This document shows positions 16,047-24,856 of a stretch of DNA of 64,000 nucleotides, one piece after another (positions within the stretch are counted from its first letter, which is position 1; each line of letters begins with the position of its first letter). The notes under the pieces were generated by a model. It made no database searches and was not told the origin of the DNA. It saw only the letters and a program-made list of their open reading frames with translations. Location: the NCBI RefSeq assembly GCF_021389975.1, contig NZ_CP089981.1:1320501-1384500 (forward strand), written 5' to 3'. A program made the translations under genes and the position numbers. Source of the stretch: Fulvivirga ulvae. GTDB lineage: Bacteria; Bacteroidota; Bacteroidia; Cytophagales; Cyclobacteriaceae.

Positions 16047-17391
16047 ATACTTCTACTACCTTCTTGTTGGTTGACCTTATATAGTGAATATAAATTTCAT
16101 ATAACATACATGTATACACCAGAATATACTCAATGGTTGTCAAAATCAAATTTTCCTGAAAACCGGTTTCAGAATATCCGACATAGGTAACAAATACCAG
16201 GAATGACCACAGAGCAGGAAACCGGAAGGGAGTAAAAACACTCAGCAAAACAACCGTAGCCAAATACCAGGGATGCAGTGTAGTGGTAAGCATGCAATAA
16301 ATCAATATTACCCAAAGCATTGCCTCCGGTAGCTTCACACGCCTTGGGTTGTGAAGAAGGGCGTAGCCCATGATCAATATAAAGGTTGAAGCTGCCAGGT
16401 ACTTTCCGAGGATGTGAATGGTATTGTATCCCTTCAAATAAAAGCCTCCTTCCCTCAACAGGTAATAGATGCTGGCATTAAATTCAAATCGCTGAAAATA
16501 AAGCGACAGGCTCGATGACATGCCATTGATCAGCTCCTGGTTGATCAACGGTAAAAATAAAATGAGGGTAAAAATGGCCGTAAGCACATAATACACCATC
16601 ACCTGCTTTCCCCATATCCTTCTGACCAGCAACGGCAGAAAGATTAACGGCAGTAGTTTACTGGCAATAGTGAAGGCAAAGGCCAGAGCAGAAATAATAT
16701 ACCTCCGGGTAAGAAAAAAATAAACAGCCACCAGCAAAAAGAAGATCATAAAGGCTTCAAAGTGAAGGTTTCCGGTCAATTCCAGAATGATCAACGGGTT
16801 TAGTGCATATAACAAAACATGCCTTGACGGAAGCTTGTAGTGAAAAAGAATGCGCGTGATCAGCCAGATGCTTCCTATTTCTGCAACTATTATAAATATT
16901 CTCATCACAATAGCACTGCCATGCACTGACTCGGGGAAGATAGAGGCTGACACTGAGAAAAAGAACTGTGATACCGGTGGGTAAATGGTAAAGTATTCCG
17001 GTGAGTTCAACTGATAAAATAAACTGGAGGTAATCCCCGGAACATCGGGAGACCCGGGCGACATAAAGTAAGTAGGGAGGTACGAGAAAGGATGAATATC
17101 ATTGTTAATCAACCTGCCATCCCATACAAAACGGTAAATATCATCTGAAAGATTAGGGAACGCCAACAGCAAACTTACCCTTAGAAATATAGCCAATACC
17201 ACCAGCCAGCGAACCCTCTTGGAGGAGTATGCATAATACCACATGGTAAGGAATGCTGTAAAGAGTAAAGTGTAGCAAGTTAGAAGCAGAAAGGAATCAT
17301 GCCTTTTAACAACATAGGCAATAAAAATATATAAGAGTAAAGAAAGTACTGATGCCAAATATAAGACAGGACCTGATTTACTCTTAACCAT
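16039..17391 (-). CDS. Polytopic GT-C family glycosyltransferase (GT87/mannosyltransferase-like)
   Basis: 450 residues, about eleven or more hydrophobic segments across its length. After the third helix comes the loop D-D-I-Y-R-F-V-W-D-G-R, the acidic-motif signature of polyprenol-phosphate-dependent GT-C mannosyltransferases and GT87-like proteins. A further Y-P-P-V-S-Q loop follows. It would transfer a hexose from a lipid-linked donor on the outer face of the inner membrane. Two GT2 genes upstream in the operon, one of DPM type, could make that donor. Acceptor and sugar are unknown. It overlaps the neighbouring genes by 8 bp on both sides. Confidence 0.8.
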   Translation of the reverse strand: MVKSKSGPVLYLASVLSLLLYIFIAYVVKRHDSFLLLTCYTLLFTAFLTMWYYAYSSKRVRWLVVLAIFLRVSLLLAFPNLSDDIYRFVWDGRLINNDIHPFSYLPTYFMSPGSPDVPGITSSLFYQLNSPEYFTIYPPVSQFFFSVSASIFPESVHGSAIVMRIFIIVAEIGSIWLITRILFHYKLPSRHVLLYALNPLIILELTGNLHFEAFMIFFLLVAVYFFLTRRYIISALAFAFTIASKLLPLIFLPLLVRRIWGKQVMVYYVLTAIFTLILFLPLINQELINGMSSSLSLYFQRFEFNASIYYLLREGGFYLKGYNTIHILGKYLAASTFILIMGYALLHNPRRVKLPEAMLWVILIYCMLTTTLHPWYLATVVLLSVFTPFRFPALWSFLVFVTYVGYSETGFQENLILTTIEYILVYTCMLYEIYIHYIRSTNKKVVEVYE

Positions 17392-18838
17392 GCTTCAACG
17401 GCTTGATGGAATAATAAAACACACTTGCAAAGCCCAAAGTAAGCATCACATGAAAAATGATCAACCCCAAATCGTTAAGATAAATGCCAGCGGCGATACC
17501 AAACATAAAATAGAGGCTCAAAAACCCTTCTAATATAGTAAGGAAGTCAATTTTGCGCTTGACGTAGATATTGTCTTTCCACGAATCCGCTTTACTTTTA
17601 ATGTTAAATTTAGGTGTTCTGATAAAGGGGCTTTTGATTCCCAGCAGCCCTTCAAGCACTGCTATGCCATTATGCAGTGACAACCCCATTGATACAGTAA
17701 GAAAAACCGGGAAGGTAGTCAGGTAGTACTTCCCTGTTCCCTTGGGATGGCTCTGCCTGCTTGCTATCCAATAAAAAAAACCAATAGACAAAAAGCCGAT
17801 CAAAAAGATGCTGCCAAGGTTAAAGATGAAATTAAATGCGGGGTAAGCATCTTTAATAAATAACATTGGAATGCTTAAAACTGAGGCAAGCAGCAGGCAT
17901 ATAAATACCGAGCTATTCAAAAGATGAAAAAAAGCATGCAATTTACCAACCCCGTTAATCGGAGACCTGAATACTTTCCCTAAATTTTTCCGGGCCGTTT
18001 CTGCCGCCCCTTTGTTCCAGCGATACTGCTGAGATTTGACAGCTGTCATGATTACAGGTAGCTCTGCCGGTGCTGTATAGTCCTCCAGGTATTTGAATTT
18101 CCAACCTTTCATTTGAGCCCTGTAGCTAAGATCCAGGTCTTCGGTTAGCGTATCTGCCGACCAGCCACCAGCATCATAAATGCATTTCTTACGCCACACT
18201 CCACCTGTACCATTAAAGTTTATGAAGCTACCGGCATGGTTCCTCCCGGTTTGCTCAATTGAAAAATGTGCATCCAATCCAAAGGCCTGCAGCCTGGTGA
18301 GTATGGAATAGTCTTTATTTAAATGCCCCCAACGCGTTTGTACCACACCGGTTGTATTCTCAAAAACAGGCAGCGTTTTACTCAGAAAATCAGGTTGAGG
18401 GAGGAAGTCAGCATCAAATACGGCAATAAACTCTCCTTCTGCCATATCCAGGCCATACTGTAGTGCCCCGGCTTTAAAACCTGTTCTCTCTTCTCTGCGA
18501 ATATGTCTGATGTTCACCCCTTCAGCCTTCCATGTATTGACTTTATCAGCTATAATTTCAACCGTTTCATCGGTAGAATCATCAAGTACCTGGATCTCCA
18601 GTTTCTCTTTAGGGTACTCAAACCGGCATACGGCATCAATAAGCCGCTGCACAACATACCGCTCGTTGTACACTGGCAATTGCACTGTCACTTTCGGATA
18701 TACCTGCAAAGGCTTTACAGCCACATCTTTTTGTTTCTTTGCTTTGAGGTAATGCCAGGTAAGATGCAACTGCCCCAGGCTAAAAAGAAAGATCAGCAGC
18801 AGAGATAAACCATAGAGTATGATAACGATATATTCCAC
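17384..18838 (-). CDS. Membrane-bound processive-type GT2 glycosyltransferase (cellulose synthase-like)
   Basis: 484 residues. An N-terminal membrane helix is followed by a GT-A domain with the canonical residues: D86/D87, D142-A-D144, T232-E-D234 and Q270-Q-Y-R-W274. Four to five C-terminal helices complete the topology. This D,D,D,Q-x-x-R-W layout is that of cellulose-synthase-like and ceramide/glycolipid glucosyltransferases. Without a PilZ domain or BcsB partner, a glycolipid or short envelope glycan product is more likely than cellulose. It lies 3 bp downstream of the DPM-like gene. Confidence 0.87.
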   Translation of the reverse strand: MEYIVIILYGLSLLLIFLFSLGQLHLTWHYLKAKKQKDVAVKPLQVYPKVTVQLPVYNERYVVQRLIDAVCRFEYPKEKLEIQVLDDSTDETVEIIADKVNTWKAEGVNIRHIRREERTGFKAGALQYGLDMAEGEFIAVFDADFLPQPDFLSKTLPVFENTTGVVQTRWGHLNKDYSILTRLQAFGLDAHFSIEQTGRNHAGSFINFNGTGGVWRKKCIYDAGGWSADTLTEDLDLSYRAQMKGWKFKYLEDYTAPAELPVIMTAVKSQQYRWNKGAAETARKNLGKVFRSPINGVGKLHAFFHLLNSSVFICLLLASVLSIPMLFIKDAYPAFNFIFNLGSIFLIGFLSIGFFYWIASRQSHPKGTGKYYLTTFPVFLTVSMGLSLHNGIAVLEGLLGIKSPFIRTPKFNIKSKADSWKDNIYVKRKIDFLTILEGFLSLYFMFGIAAGIYLNDLGLIIFHVMLTLGFASVFYYSIKPLKHG

Positions 18839-18841
18839 CTG

Positions 18842-19528
18842 TTAAATATACTTAAAGATCGTCCAAATGATTTTATACCCTGCCATAATAGTGCCTTTGA
18901 CCGTACCGGAAACTTTTGAAAAGCCTATCCTTCTTCTATAGTTAACCGGTACTTCCACACATCTCAACTTCTGTTTGGCTGCTTTTAGTTGCATTTCCAC
19001 AGTCCAGCCATAATTCTTGTCCTTCATCTTTAAAGCCATCAGCTTATCATAACTGATAGCCCTGAAAGGCCCGAGGTCAGTGAAGCGTACTCCATAGAAC
19101 AACCTCAATAATGAAGTGGCCAGCCAGTTGCCAAATACCTGCTGCGGAGTCATAGCCCCACGCTCCCTGTGCCCTAAAGCCCTGGAACCAATCACCAGAT
19201 CAGCCTGGTTATCAATTATGGGTTTTACAACCTCATACATTTCATGGGGATAGTCAGAATAATCAGCATCAAGAAAAACTACAACGTCTGTATTCCCTTG
19301 ATTAGTTACATAATCAATACCCTTTAAACAAGCTCGTCCATAGCCTTTGGTTGGTTCCTTAAGCACCGTAGCACCGGCATTTTTCGCTACCTTTTCTGTT
19401 TCGTCCGTAGACGCGTTATTAACGACAATTACCTCCTCTACAAGATCTTGGGGGATTTCATTAATCACATTGCCAACGCCATTCTGCTCGTTAAAAGCAG
19501 GGATGATCACCCGTATAACTGGTTTCAT
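18842..19528 (-). CDS. GT2 glycosyltransferase, polyprenyl-phosphate hexose synthase (DPM-like)
   Basis: 228 residues with a soluble GT-A domain: V-I-I-P-A-F-N-E near the N-terminus, V-V-N-N-A-S-T-D-E-T, and the metal motif F-L-D-A-D-Y-S-D. Only weak C-terminal hydrophobicity is seen, so it is probably peripheral. The family charges polyprenyl phosphate with mannose or glucose. Because the operon ends with a GT-C enzyme that uses such donors, the pair could form a donor-synthase/transferase set. It is the first gene of the operon, with a well-matched promoter 20 bp upstream. Confidence 0.87.
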   Translation of the reverse strand: MKPVIRVIIPAFNEQNGVGNVINEIPQDLVEEVIVVNNASTDETEKVAKNAGATVLKEPTKGYGRACLKGIDYVTNQGNTDVVVFLDADYSDYPHEMYEVVKPIIDNQADLVIGSRALGHRERGAMTPQQVFGNWLATSLLRLFYGVRFTDLGPFRAISYDKLMALKMKDKNYGWTVEMQLKAAKQKLRCVEVPVNYRRRIGFSKVSGTVKGTIMAGYKIIWTIFKYI

Positions 19529-19547
19529 TTTATCTAAAAATCAAATG

Positions 19548-19577
19548 CAAAAGTACGGGAAATATGATGCGGGCAAA
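19548..19577 (-). promoter_or_regulatory. Bacteroidota-type promoter of the glycosyltransferase operon
   Basis: Read on the minus strand: TTTG, 18 bp, then TACTTTTG, a full match to the TTTG / TAnnTTTG consensus of Bacteroidota primary sigma factors. The minus-7 element ends 20 bp before the ATG at 19528. Confidence 0.7.
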
Positions 19578-19614
19578 GTCAGGTTAGTGACAATATTGAA
19601 GTCTTTCGATAAAG

Positions 19615-19655
19615 CACAAAAAAAGACATGACAGCAACAGTGCCATCATGTCTTT
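19615..19655 (-). terminator. Rho-independent terminator of proS
   Basis: Perfect 10-bp arms AAAGACATGA (19622-19631) and TCATGTCTTT (19646-19655). On the minus strand the stem is followed by a run of T residues. It lies 20 bp past the proS stop. Confidence 0.85.
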
Positions 19656-19675
19656 AGTATTCGTTTATTAAAATC

Positions 19676-21151
19676 TTAATATGCCCTTGCAAAAAGCACT
19701 CTTCTGCCGGAAGGCTTGCCAGAGTAAACGCATTTGCCCGACTCTTCAGGGGCACCCACAGGTATGCAACGGATAGTCGCTTTGGTTTCTTCCTTAATTT
19801 TCTCTTCTGTCTCGGGAGTTCCATCCCAATGGGCCAAAACAAAGCCACCTTTTCCATCAAGGACTGACTTAAACTCCTCGTAGGTATCAACTTTGGTAGT
19901 GTTGCTTTCCCTATAATCAAACGCTTTTTTGTAAATATTCTCCTGAATATCCTCCAGTAGGTCCTGCACCTTTTTCACCACACCATCAACAGCTACTACT
20001 TCCTTCTCCTTGGTATCGCGACGTGCTACTTCAATGGTACCATTTTCCAAATCACGAGGCCCTATTGCCATTCTTACAGGCACCCCCTTCAATTCATACT
20101 CCGCAAACTTCCAGCCTGGAGAATTGGTATCTCTTGTATCAAATTTAACACTGATATTCAAAGCCTTCAATTCAGCCTGAATTTTATCAACCACTTCGGT
20201 GATGGCATTAAGCTGCTCCTCATTCTTAAAAATAGGCACAATTACTACCTGGATTGGCGCCAGTTTCGGAGGTAATACGAGACCGTCATCATCAGAGTGC
20301 GCCATGATCAGTGCTCCCATCAACCTTGTGCTTACTCCCCATGAAGTTCCCCAAACCAAGTCAAGTTTACCTTCTTTGTCTGCAAATTTTACATCAAAAG
20401 CCCTGGCGAAATTCTGGCCAAGGAAATGAGATGTACCAGCCTGGAGAGCCTTGCCATCCTGCATAAGGGCCTCGATACAATAGGTATCAATAGCACCCGG
20501 GAAGCGCTCACTTTCGGTCTTCACACCTTTATATACAGGCATAGCCATATGCTTTTCTGCAAACTCTGCATATACATTCAGCATTTGTACGGTTTCATCT
20601 ATAGCCTCTTGCTTTGTAGCATGAGCAGTATGGCCCTCTTGCCACAGAAATTCAGCAGTTCTTAAAAACAAACGCGTCCTCATTTCCCAACGCACCACAT
20701 TGGCCCATTGGTTGATTAACAATGGCAAGTCGCGGTAAGATTGGATCCAGTTTTTGTAAGTATTCCAGATCACTGTTTCTGAAGTAGGCCTTACAATCAG
20801 TTCCTCCTCCAGTTTTGCATCCGGATCTACCACCACGCCGCTGCCATCTTCTGCATTTTTTAATCTGTAATGCGTTACGACGGCACACTCTTTGGCAAAT
20901 CCTTCGACATGGTCAGCTTCTTTACTCAAATAAGATTTGGGTACAAAAAGAGGGAAGTAAGCATTGGAATGACCTGTGTCTTTAAACATTTTGTCAAGCG
21001 CAGCTTGCATTTTCTCCCAGATACTAAAACCATACGGCTTAATGACCATACAGCCTCTCACAGCCGAATGCTCCGCCAAATCGGCTTTTTTTACTAATTC
21101 GTTGTACCATTGAGAATAATCTTCACTTCTTTTTGGTAATCCTTTACCCAT
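19676..21151 (-). CDS. proS: Prolyl-tRNA synthetase, eukaryote/archaea-like (type without INS domain)
   Basis: 491 residues. Class II motifs are present: motif 2 around R-W-E-M-R-T-R-L-F-L-R-T-A-E-F and motif 3 with G-T-S-W-G-V-S-T-R-L-M-G-A. The anticodon-binding domain follows, then the extra C-terminal domain ending in A-R-A-Y with the terminal Tyr typical of this type. The bacterial editing insertion (INS) between motifs 2 and 3 is absent. This form is usual in Bacteroidota. It is monocistronic, with its own terminator and a minus-7 TATATTTG element upstream. Confidence 0.97.
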   Translation of the reverse strand: MGKGLPKRSEDYSQWYNELVKKADLAEHSAVRGCMVIKPYGFSIWEKMQAALDKMFKDTGHSNAYFPLFVPKSYLSKEADHVEGFAKECAVVTHYRLKNAEDGSGVVVDPDAKLEEELIVRPTSETVIWNTYKNWIQSYRDLPLLINQWANVVRWEMRTRLFLRTAEFLWQEGHTAHATKQEAIDETVQMLNVYAEFAEKHMAMPVYKGVKTESERFPGAIDTYCIEALMQDGKALQAGTSHFLGQNFARAFDVKFADKEGKLDLVWGTSWGVSTRLMGALIMAHSDDDGLVLPPKLAPIQVVIVPIFKNEEQLNAITEVVDKIQAELKALNISVKFDTRDTNSPGWKFAEYELKGVPVRMAIGPRDLENGTIEVARRDTKEKEVVAVDGVVKKVQDLLEDIQENIYKKAFDYRESNTTKVDTYEEFKSVLDGKGGFVLAHWDGTPETEEKIKEETKATIRCIPVGAPEESGKCVYSGKPSGRRVLFARAY

Positions 21152-21205
21152 AGCAGTTTTTGGTATAAAATTTGATGTAAATAGCTTGAAATAACTTTAT
21201 TCCGG

Positions 21206-21213
21206 CAAATATA
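21206..21213 (-). promoter_or_regulatory. Probable minus-7 element of the proS promoter
   Basis: TATATTTG on the minus strand, matching TAnnTTTG, about 55 bp before the proS ATG. The minus-33 region is AT-rich without a clear TTG, so this is weaker than the promoters at 19548 and 54913. Confidence 0.45.
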
Positions 21214-21245
21214 AGGATATTATTATCTTAAAATATATCCGTTTT

Positions 21246-21275
21246 TTGGAATTGTCGTTTAATAAAGTATGTTTA
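21246..21275 (+). promoter_or_regulatory. Bacteroidota-type promoter of the Ser/Arg/Gly-rich protein gene
   Basis: TTG at 21246-21248, 19 bp, then TATGTTTA at 21268-21275 (one mismatch to TAnnTTTG). It overlaps an ATG at 21269 and therefore favours the downstream ATG at 21296 as the true start. Confidence 0.5.
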
Positions 21276-21295
21276 TAACCCAAAACAGGTATGCC

Positions 21296-22651
21296 ATGAA
21301 TATTCACATCAAACAATTATCCGCTTTTTTAGGTGCATCGATATTTGCGCTGGGTAGTTCATTCGCCCAGGACAAAGAATACGATGACCTTTATTTCATG
21401 CCCAGCGACCGCAATACAGTGAAGAAGGTCAAAGTGGAAGATAAGGTAGTACAAGATGCCAATCAGGTACAACAACTTACCAATAACCCTCAGGAAAACT
21501 TCTCTTCTAAAACTGTAAACCCGGAATACATCGCCCGTTATCAGGCAAAATCGCAGGAAGATTACTCAAGCGACAGTGAATATTCGGGAGATGAATATTA
21601 CAACGATGATTATAATAATGACTACTCCGTAGTCAACGATTATCAGCAGGATGCAGATGTCGTAGTAAGAGATCGATATGGCAATACCACTTACTTTAGA
21701 AATTCATCAGATGTTTACTGGAGCGATCCTTCATATTATAGAGGTACTGCTTTTGATCCATTCTATAGCCCTTATATGTACGGACGTTACGGATACGGGC
21801 ATGGCTACAGGCCTTTCAGATCCGGCTGGTCTGTTTCATTCGGTTTTGGCAATACCTGGGGATGGAGAAATGGCTGGTACTCAGGAGTCTCGGTAGGATA
21901 CGGCTGGGGCTGGGGTAATGGATGGGGAGGTTATTATGATCCTTTCTACTCTTTTTATGATCCTTTCTGCTCACCATACTATTATGGTTCTTATTACGGC
22001 TATGGCTATCCTTACAGAAACAATTATGTGGTAATCAATAACTACGAGACAAGAAGCAACAGAACGGTAAAAAGAGGACCAAGTACTTCAAGAAGTGGTG
22101 ATTTAGTCGGTAATGGAAGAACAGGTAGAACCACTACTAATAATTCTGGTGGAGACATATCAAATGGCAGAACAAGCCGTGTGGCAACCGAAGCAACGTC
22201 AAGGGATTATTCCAATACCCAAAGCAGATACTACAGGAGATCAAGGGAAGCTGTTTCAGGTTCTTCTAATGACAATGCGTCAAACGGCAGAACCTACAAT
22301 AGCAGAACAAGGTCTACTTCCAATTACTCTACTGAGTCCAGAAGCACAAGCCGTAGCAGATCATCATCTTACGACAGGTCTTCCGGAAACAATAATTCAA
22401 ATTACAACAGTGGATCAAGGTCCAATAGCAGGTCTTCATCAGGCTACAGTACTCCCAGCAGATCAAGATCTAACAGTAGTGGTTATTCTCCAAGCAGATC
22501 CAATAGCAGAAGCTCCGGGTACTCTTCAGGCTCAGGAAGCAACAGCAGAAGTAGCGGATCTTACTCTTCAGGAAGTAGCTCAAGAAGCTCTGGCTCTACC
22601 GGAAGGTCAAGCAGTGGCGGAAGCAGCAGATCAAGAAGAGGTGGTAACTAA
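21296..22651 (+). CDS. Exported low-complexity protein with Tyr/Gly-rich middle and Ser/Arg-rich tail
   Basis: 451 residues from the ATG at 21296, chosen because a signal peptide begins there (hydrophobic core, then S-S-F-A-Q) and the promoter overlaps the earlier ATG. Residues about 20-120 are acidic with E-Y-S-G-D-E-Y-Type repeats. About 130-245 is rich in Tyr, Gly, Trp and Phe (R-Y-G-Y-G, G-W-G-W-G). The last about 200 residues are almost only Ser, Arg, Gly, Asn, Thr and Tyr (R-S-S-G-Y-S units). No enzyme domain is seen. It is probably a disordered cell-surface or periplasmic protein, perhaps adhesive or polymer-binding. It sits 28 bp before the FadL-type gene. Confidence 0.75.
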   Translation: MNIHIKQLSAFLGASIFALGSSFAQDKEYDDLYFMPSDRNTVKKVKVEDKVVQDANQVQQLTNNPQENFSSKTVNPEYIARYQAKSQEDYSSDSEYSGDEYYNDDYNNDYSVVNDYQQDADVVVRDRYGNTTYFRNSSDVYWSDPSYYRGTAFDPFYSPYMYGRYGYGHGYRPFRSGWSVSFGFGNTWGWRNGWYSGVSVGYGWGWGNGWGGYYDPFYSFYDPFCSPYYYGSYYGYGYPYRNNYVVINNYETRSNRTVKRGPSTSRSGDLVGNGRTGRTTTNNSGGDISNGRTSRVATEATSRDYSNTQSRYYRRSREAVSGSSNDNASNGRTYNSRTRSTSNYSTESRSTSRSRSSSYDRSSGNNNSNYNSGSRSNSRSSSGYSTPSRSRSNSSGYSPSRSNSRSSGYSSGSGSNSRSSGSYSSGSSSRSSGSTGRSSSGGSSRSRRGGN

Positions 22652-22679
22652 TTTGTAAAAACTCAAAGATCCTTATTTC

Positions 22680-24281
22680 ATGAACCGATTAATTAAGCTT
22701 ATTTCAATAGGCCTGCTACAGCTTTGCCTCTTGGTAACCGCTAAGGCACAGGATGCAGGAGACTTCTCCGCCACTGCTCTGGACATGAGTAGAACTTACC
22801 TGGGCGGATCAGCCAGAATCCAGGGCTTGGGCGGAGCACAAACTTCATTAGGGGGAGACATCAGTTCTGCCTCCTCTAACCCGGCAGGACTGGGTTTTTT
22901 TAACAGGTCAGAATTTTCATTTAGCCCTACCCTCAATGTTATCAGCTCATCCTCCGACTATCTTGGCACCAATGTTAATGACTCAAAGCTTAACCTGAAT
23001 TTTGCCAATCTCGGTGTGGTACTCAATAAAACCAAAGGCGATTTGGTAGAAAGCAAATGGAGAGGCGGATCATTCGGACTGAGCCTTAACAGGATCGCTG
23101 ACTTTCAAAACAGGGTAACTTATGAAGGGGATTCTTATAATCCGGTCGATTCAAATGGAGATATAGTCCTGGATGCCAATTCTCCTAAAGACTTTATAGA
23201 ATATGCCGTATTAAGCGCAGGTATAGATGGCAGTGGCAACCTTACCTACAACGGCAATAGCTTTGTAGAACTTGCTTATGAAACTTATCTAATCGATGTA
23301 TTTCCTGTAAGTCCTACAGAATCAATCGTAGACAGGGATATCTATGCTACGGATGAAAATGGCTCTCTGCTCACAGATAACAATGGCGACCCCATCTATG
23401 TACCCGCATTTCCTGAAGAGAATTTCCCTACCCGACAAAGAGAAACTATTAACTCAAAAGGCGGAATTTATCAAACATCCATTTCCTATGGTGGAAATTA
23501 TAATGACCGCGTATATTTTGGCGCAGGTATAGGCATACTATCTGTTGACAGAGATGTGGAAAGAATATATACGGAAGAACCTACCCAGGCAACGTTAAGA
23601 AGGCTTACTCTTATAGACAATTATAACATTAGTGGTATTGGTATCAATGCTACTTTTGGAGTTATCGCACGGCCTGTAGCCCCAATATTGCTGGGCTTAT
23701 CATACACCACTCCTAGTTACTATGGCATGGAACAAACTCAGGAAACAATACTACAGGCGGATTATACAAGCTCTACAGATTACAGGGATGCCTATCATGA
23801 CTGGACGATCACCTACACTCCCTTTAACTATAACATCTCAACCCCATCAAGAGTAAGCGGTGGTATTACCTACTTCATCGGGAAAAACGGATTTATTACC
23901 GGAGATGTGGAAAGGGTTAATTATTCACAGGCCAAATTAAGCAATGGGGACGATGGCTATACATTTTCAGACAGTAATCAGGGTATAGATCAATATGAAG
24001 CCGTTTATAATTACAGAGCAGGGGCAGAATATCGTTTTGACATGTTCAGGGTAAGGGCAGGATTCAACTACCTTGGAGACCCAACGGATGACGGCGTTGA
24101 TAATAGCGAAAGCAAAGTTTCCGTTGGAGCTGGCATAAGAACCAAAGACTTTTTTGTAGACCTTGGACTGATAAACAGTCTTGGAAGAAACTCTACCATT
24201 ATGCCATACCCCGGAGCAGCGGTAGCCGAAGTTGAAAATACTAACACCACTGCTACCATTTCAGTAGGATTCTTTTTCTAA
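22680..24281 (+). CDS. FadL/OmpP1-type outer-membrane transport protein
   Basis: 533 residues. A signal peptide ends at A-K-A-Q. The mature N-terminus carries the family pattern of Gly-rich segments (Y-L-G-G-S-A-R, G-L-G-G-A-Q-T-S-L-G-G-D) and S-S-N-P-A-G-L-G-F-F, followed by alternating beta-strands to a C-terminal F-F-F, as expected for an outer-membrane barrel recognised by the BAM complex. Members import hydrophobic compounds; the substrate is unknown here. It probably shares the transcript of the upstream low-complexity protein gene. Confidence 0.87.
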   Translation: MNRLIKLISIGLLQLCLLVTAKAQDAGDFSATALDMSRTYLGGSARIQGLGGAQTSLGGDISSASSNPAGLGFFNRSEFSFSPTLNVISSSSDYLGTNVNDSKLNLNFANLGVVLNKTKGDLVESKWRGGSFGLSLNRIADFQNRVTYEGDSYNPVDSNGDIVLDANSPKDFIEYAVLSAGIDGSGNLTYNGNSFVELAYETYLIDVFPVSPTESIVDRDIYATDENGSLLTDNNGDPIYVPAFPEENFPTRQRETINSKGGIYQTSISYGGNYNDRVYFGAGIGILSVDRDVERIYTEEPTQATLRRLTLIDNYNISGIGINATFGVIARPVAPILLGLSYTTPSYYGMEQTQETILQADYTSSTDYRDAYHDWTITYTPFNYNISTPSRVSGGITYFIGKNGFITGDVERVNYSQAKLSNGDDGYTFSDSNQGIDQYEAVYNYRAGAEYRFDMFRVRAGFNYLGDPTDDGVDNSESKVSVGAGIRTKDFFVDLGLINSLGRNSTIMPYPGAAVAEVENTNTTATISVGFFF

Positions 24282-24310
24282 AAGGATATTAATAAATCAC
24301 AGGTTATTAA

Positions 24311-24345
24311 AAAGCTCGACCGAAATATTCAGTCGAGCTTTTTTA
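24311..24345. terminator. Bidirectional terminator between the FadL-type gene and aroK
   Basis: Arms AAAGCTCGAC (24311-24320) and GTCGAGCTTT (24332-24341) with A- and T-runs on both flanks. It serves both convergent genes and overlaps the last codons of aroK (stop at 24329). Confidence 0.85.
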
Positions 24346-24856
24346 GTTTCTTCAGACTTTCAATCAACTGATCTGCCGTTTCGGTTGCGTTGTTCCATCT
24401 CAGGTCTGCCTGTTCATAAAAGAAGAGCCGGTTCTTGTACAATTCTTCAAGTTGTCCCTTTAGTCCTTCCCGAGATGAAAATTTTGGTCTCTTGTCCTTC
24501 TCGTAGGCATTAAGCCTGGCCACCAGTTCCTCTAGTGGTGTATCTATAAAAACACTTACACCATTGGCTTTAATAACATCCATATTATCAAAAAAACATG
24601 GGGCGCCACCACCAGTGGCTATAATTAAGCCTCCTTCCGATTCAACAGCATTATGTAAAGCTTTCTGTTCGAGCTCACGAAAATGGGCTTCACCATGCTG
24701 AGCAAATATTTCTTTGATTGTACATTGTGCCTGCTCCTCGATTTTTTGGTCAAGATCAATAAAAGGCATGTTGAGTTTGGCTGCCAACTGTAGACCAACT
24801 GTAGATTTACCAGAGCCGGGCATACCAACCAGGAAGATTTTATTTTGCAAGCCCAT
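24329..24856 (-). CDS. aroK: Shikimate kinase
   Basis: 175 residues from the ATG at 24856; an ATG at 24880 would lengthen it by eight residues inside the upstream gene and is less likely. The P-loop is G-M-P-G-S-G-K-S-T. The shikimate-binding D-L-D-Q-x-I motif, the G-G-G-A-P segment and the LID Arg in K-R-P-K are all present. It phosphorylates shikimate in aromatic amino-acid synthesis. It overlaps the DoxX-type gene by 17 bp and closes that three-gene minus-strand operon. Confidence 0.95.
   Translation of the reverse strand: MGLQNKIFLVGMPGSGKSTVGLQLAAKLNMPFIDLDQKIEEQAQCTIKEIFAQHGEAHFRELEQKALHNAVESEGGLIIATGGGAPCFFDNMDVIKANGVSVFIDTPLEELVARLNAYEKDKRPKFSSREGLKGQLEELYKNRLFFYEQADLRWNNATETADQLIESLKKLKKLD

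Noticed and set aside
14966..19528. Arsenosugar biosynthesis cluster
   Set aside because: Only the DUF2064/TIGR04282 protein suggests it; no radical SAM, arsenite methyltransferase or ars genes are present.
22113..22658. 181-codon plus-strand frame inside the Ser/Arg-rich gene
   Set aside because: Out-of-frame reading of Ser/Arg codons gives a Gln/Ala/Glu-rich frame; the in-frame product has a signal peptide, a promoter and a stop at the expected place.
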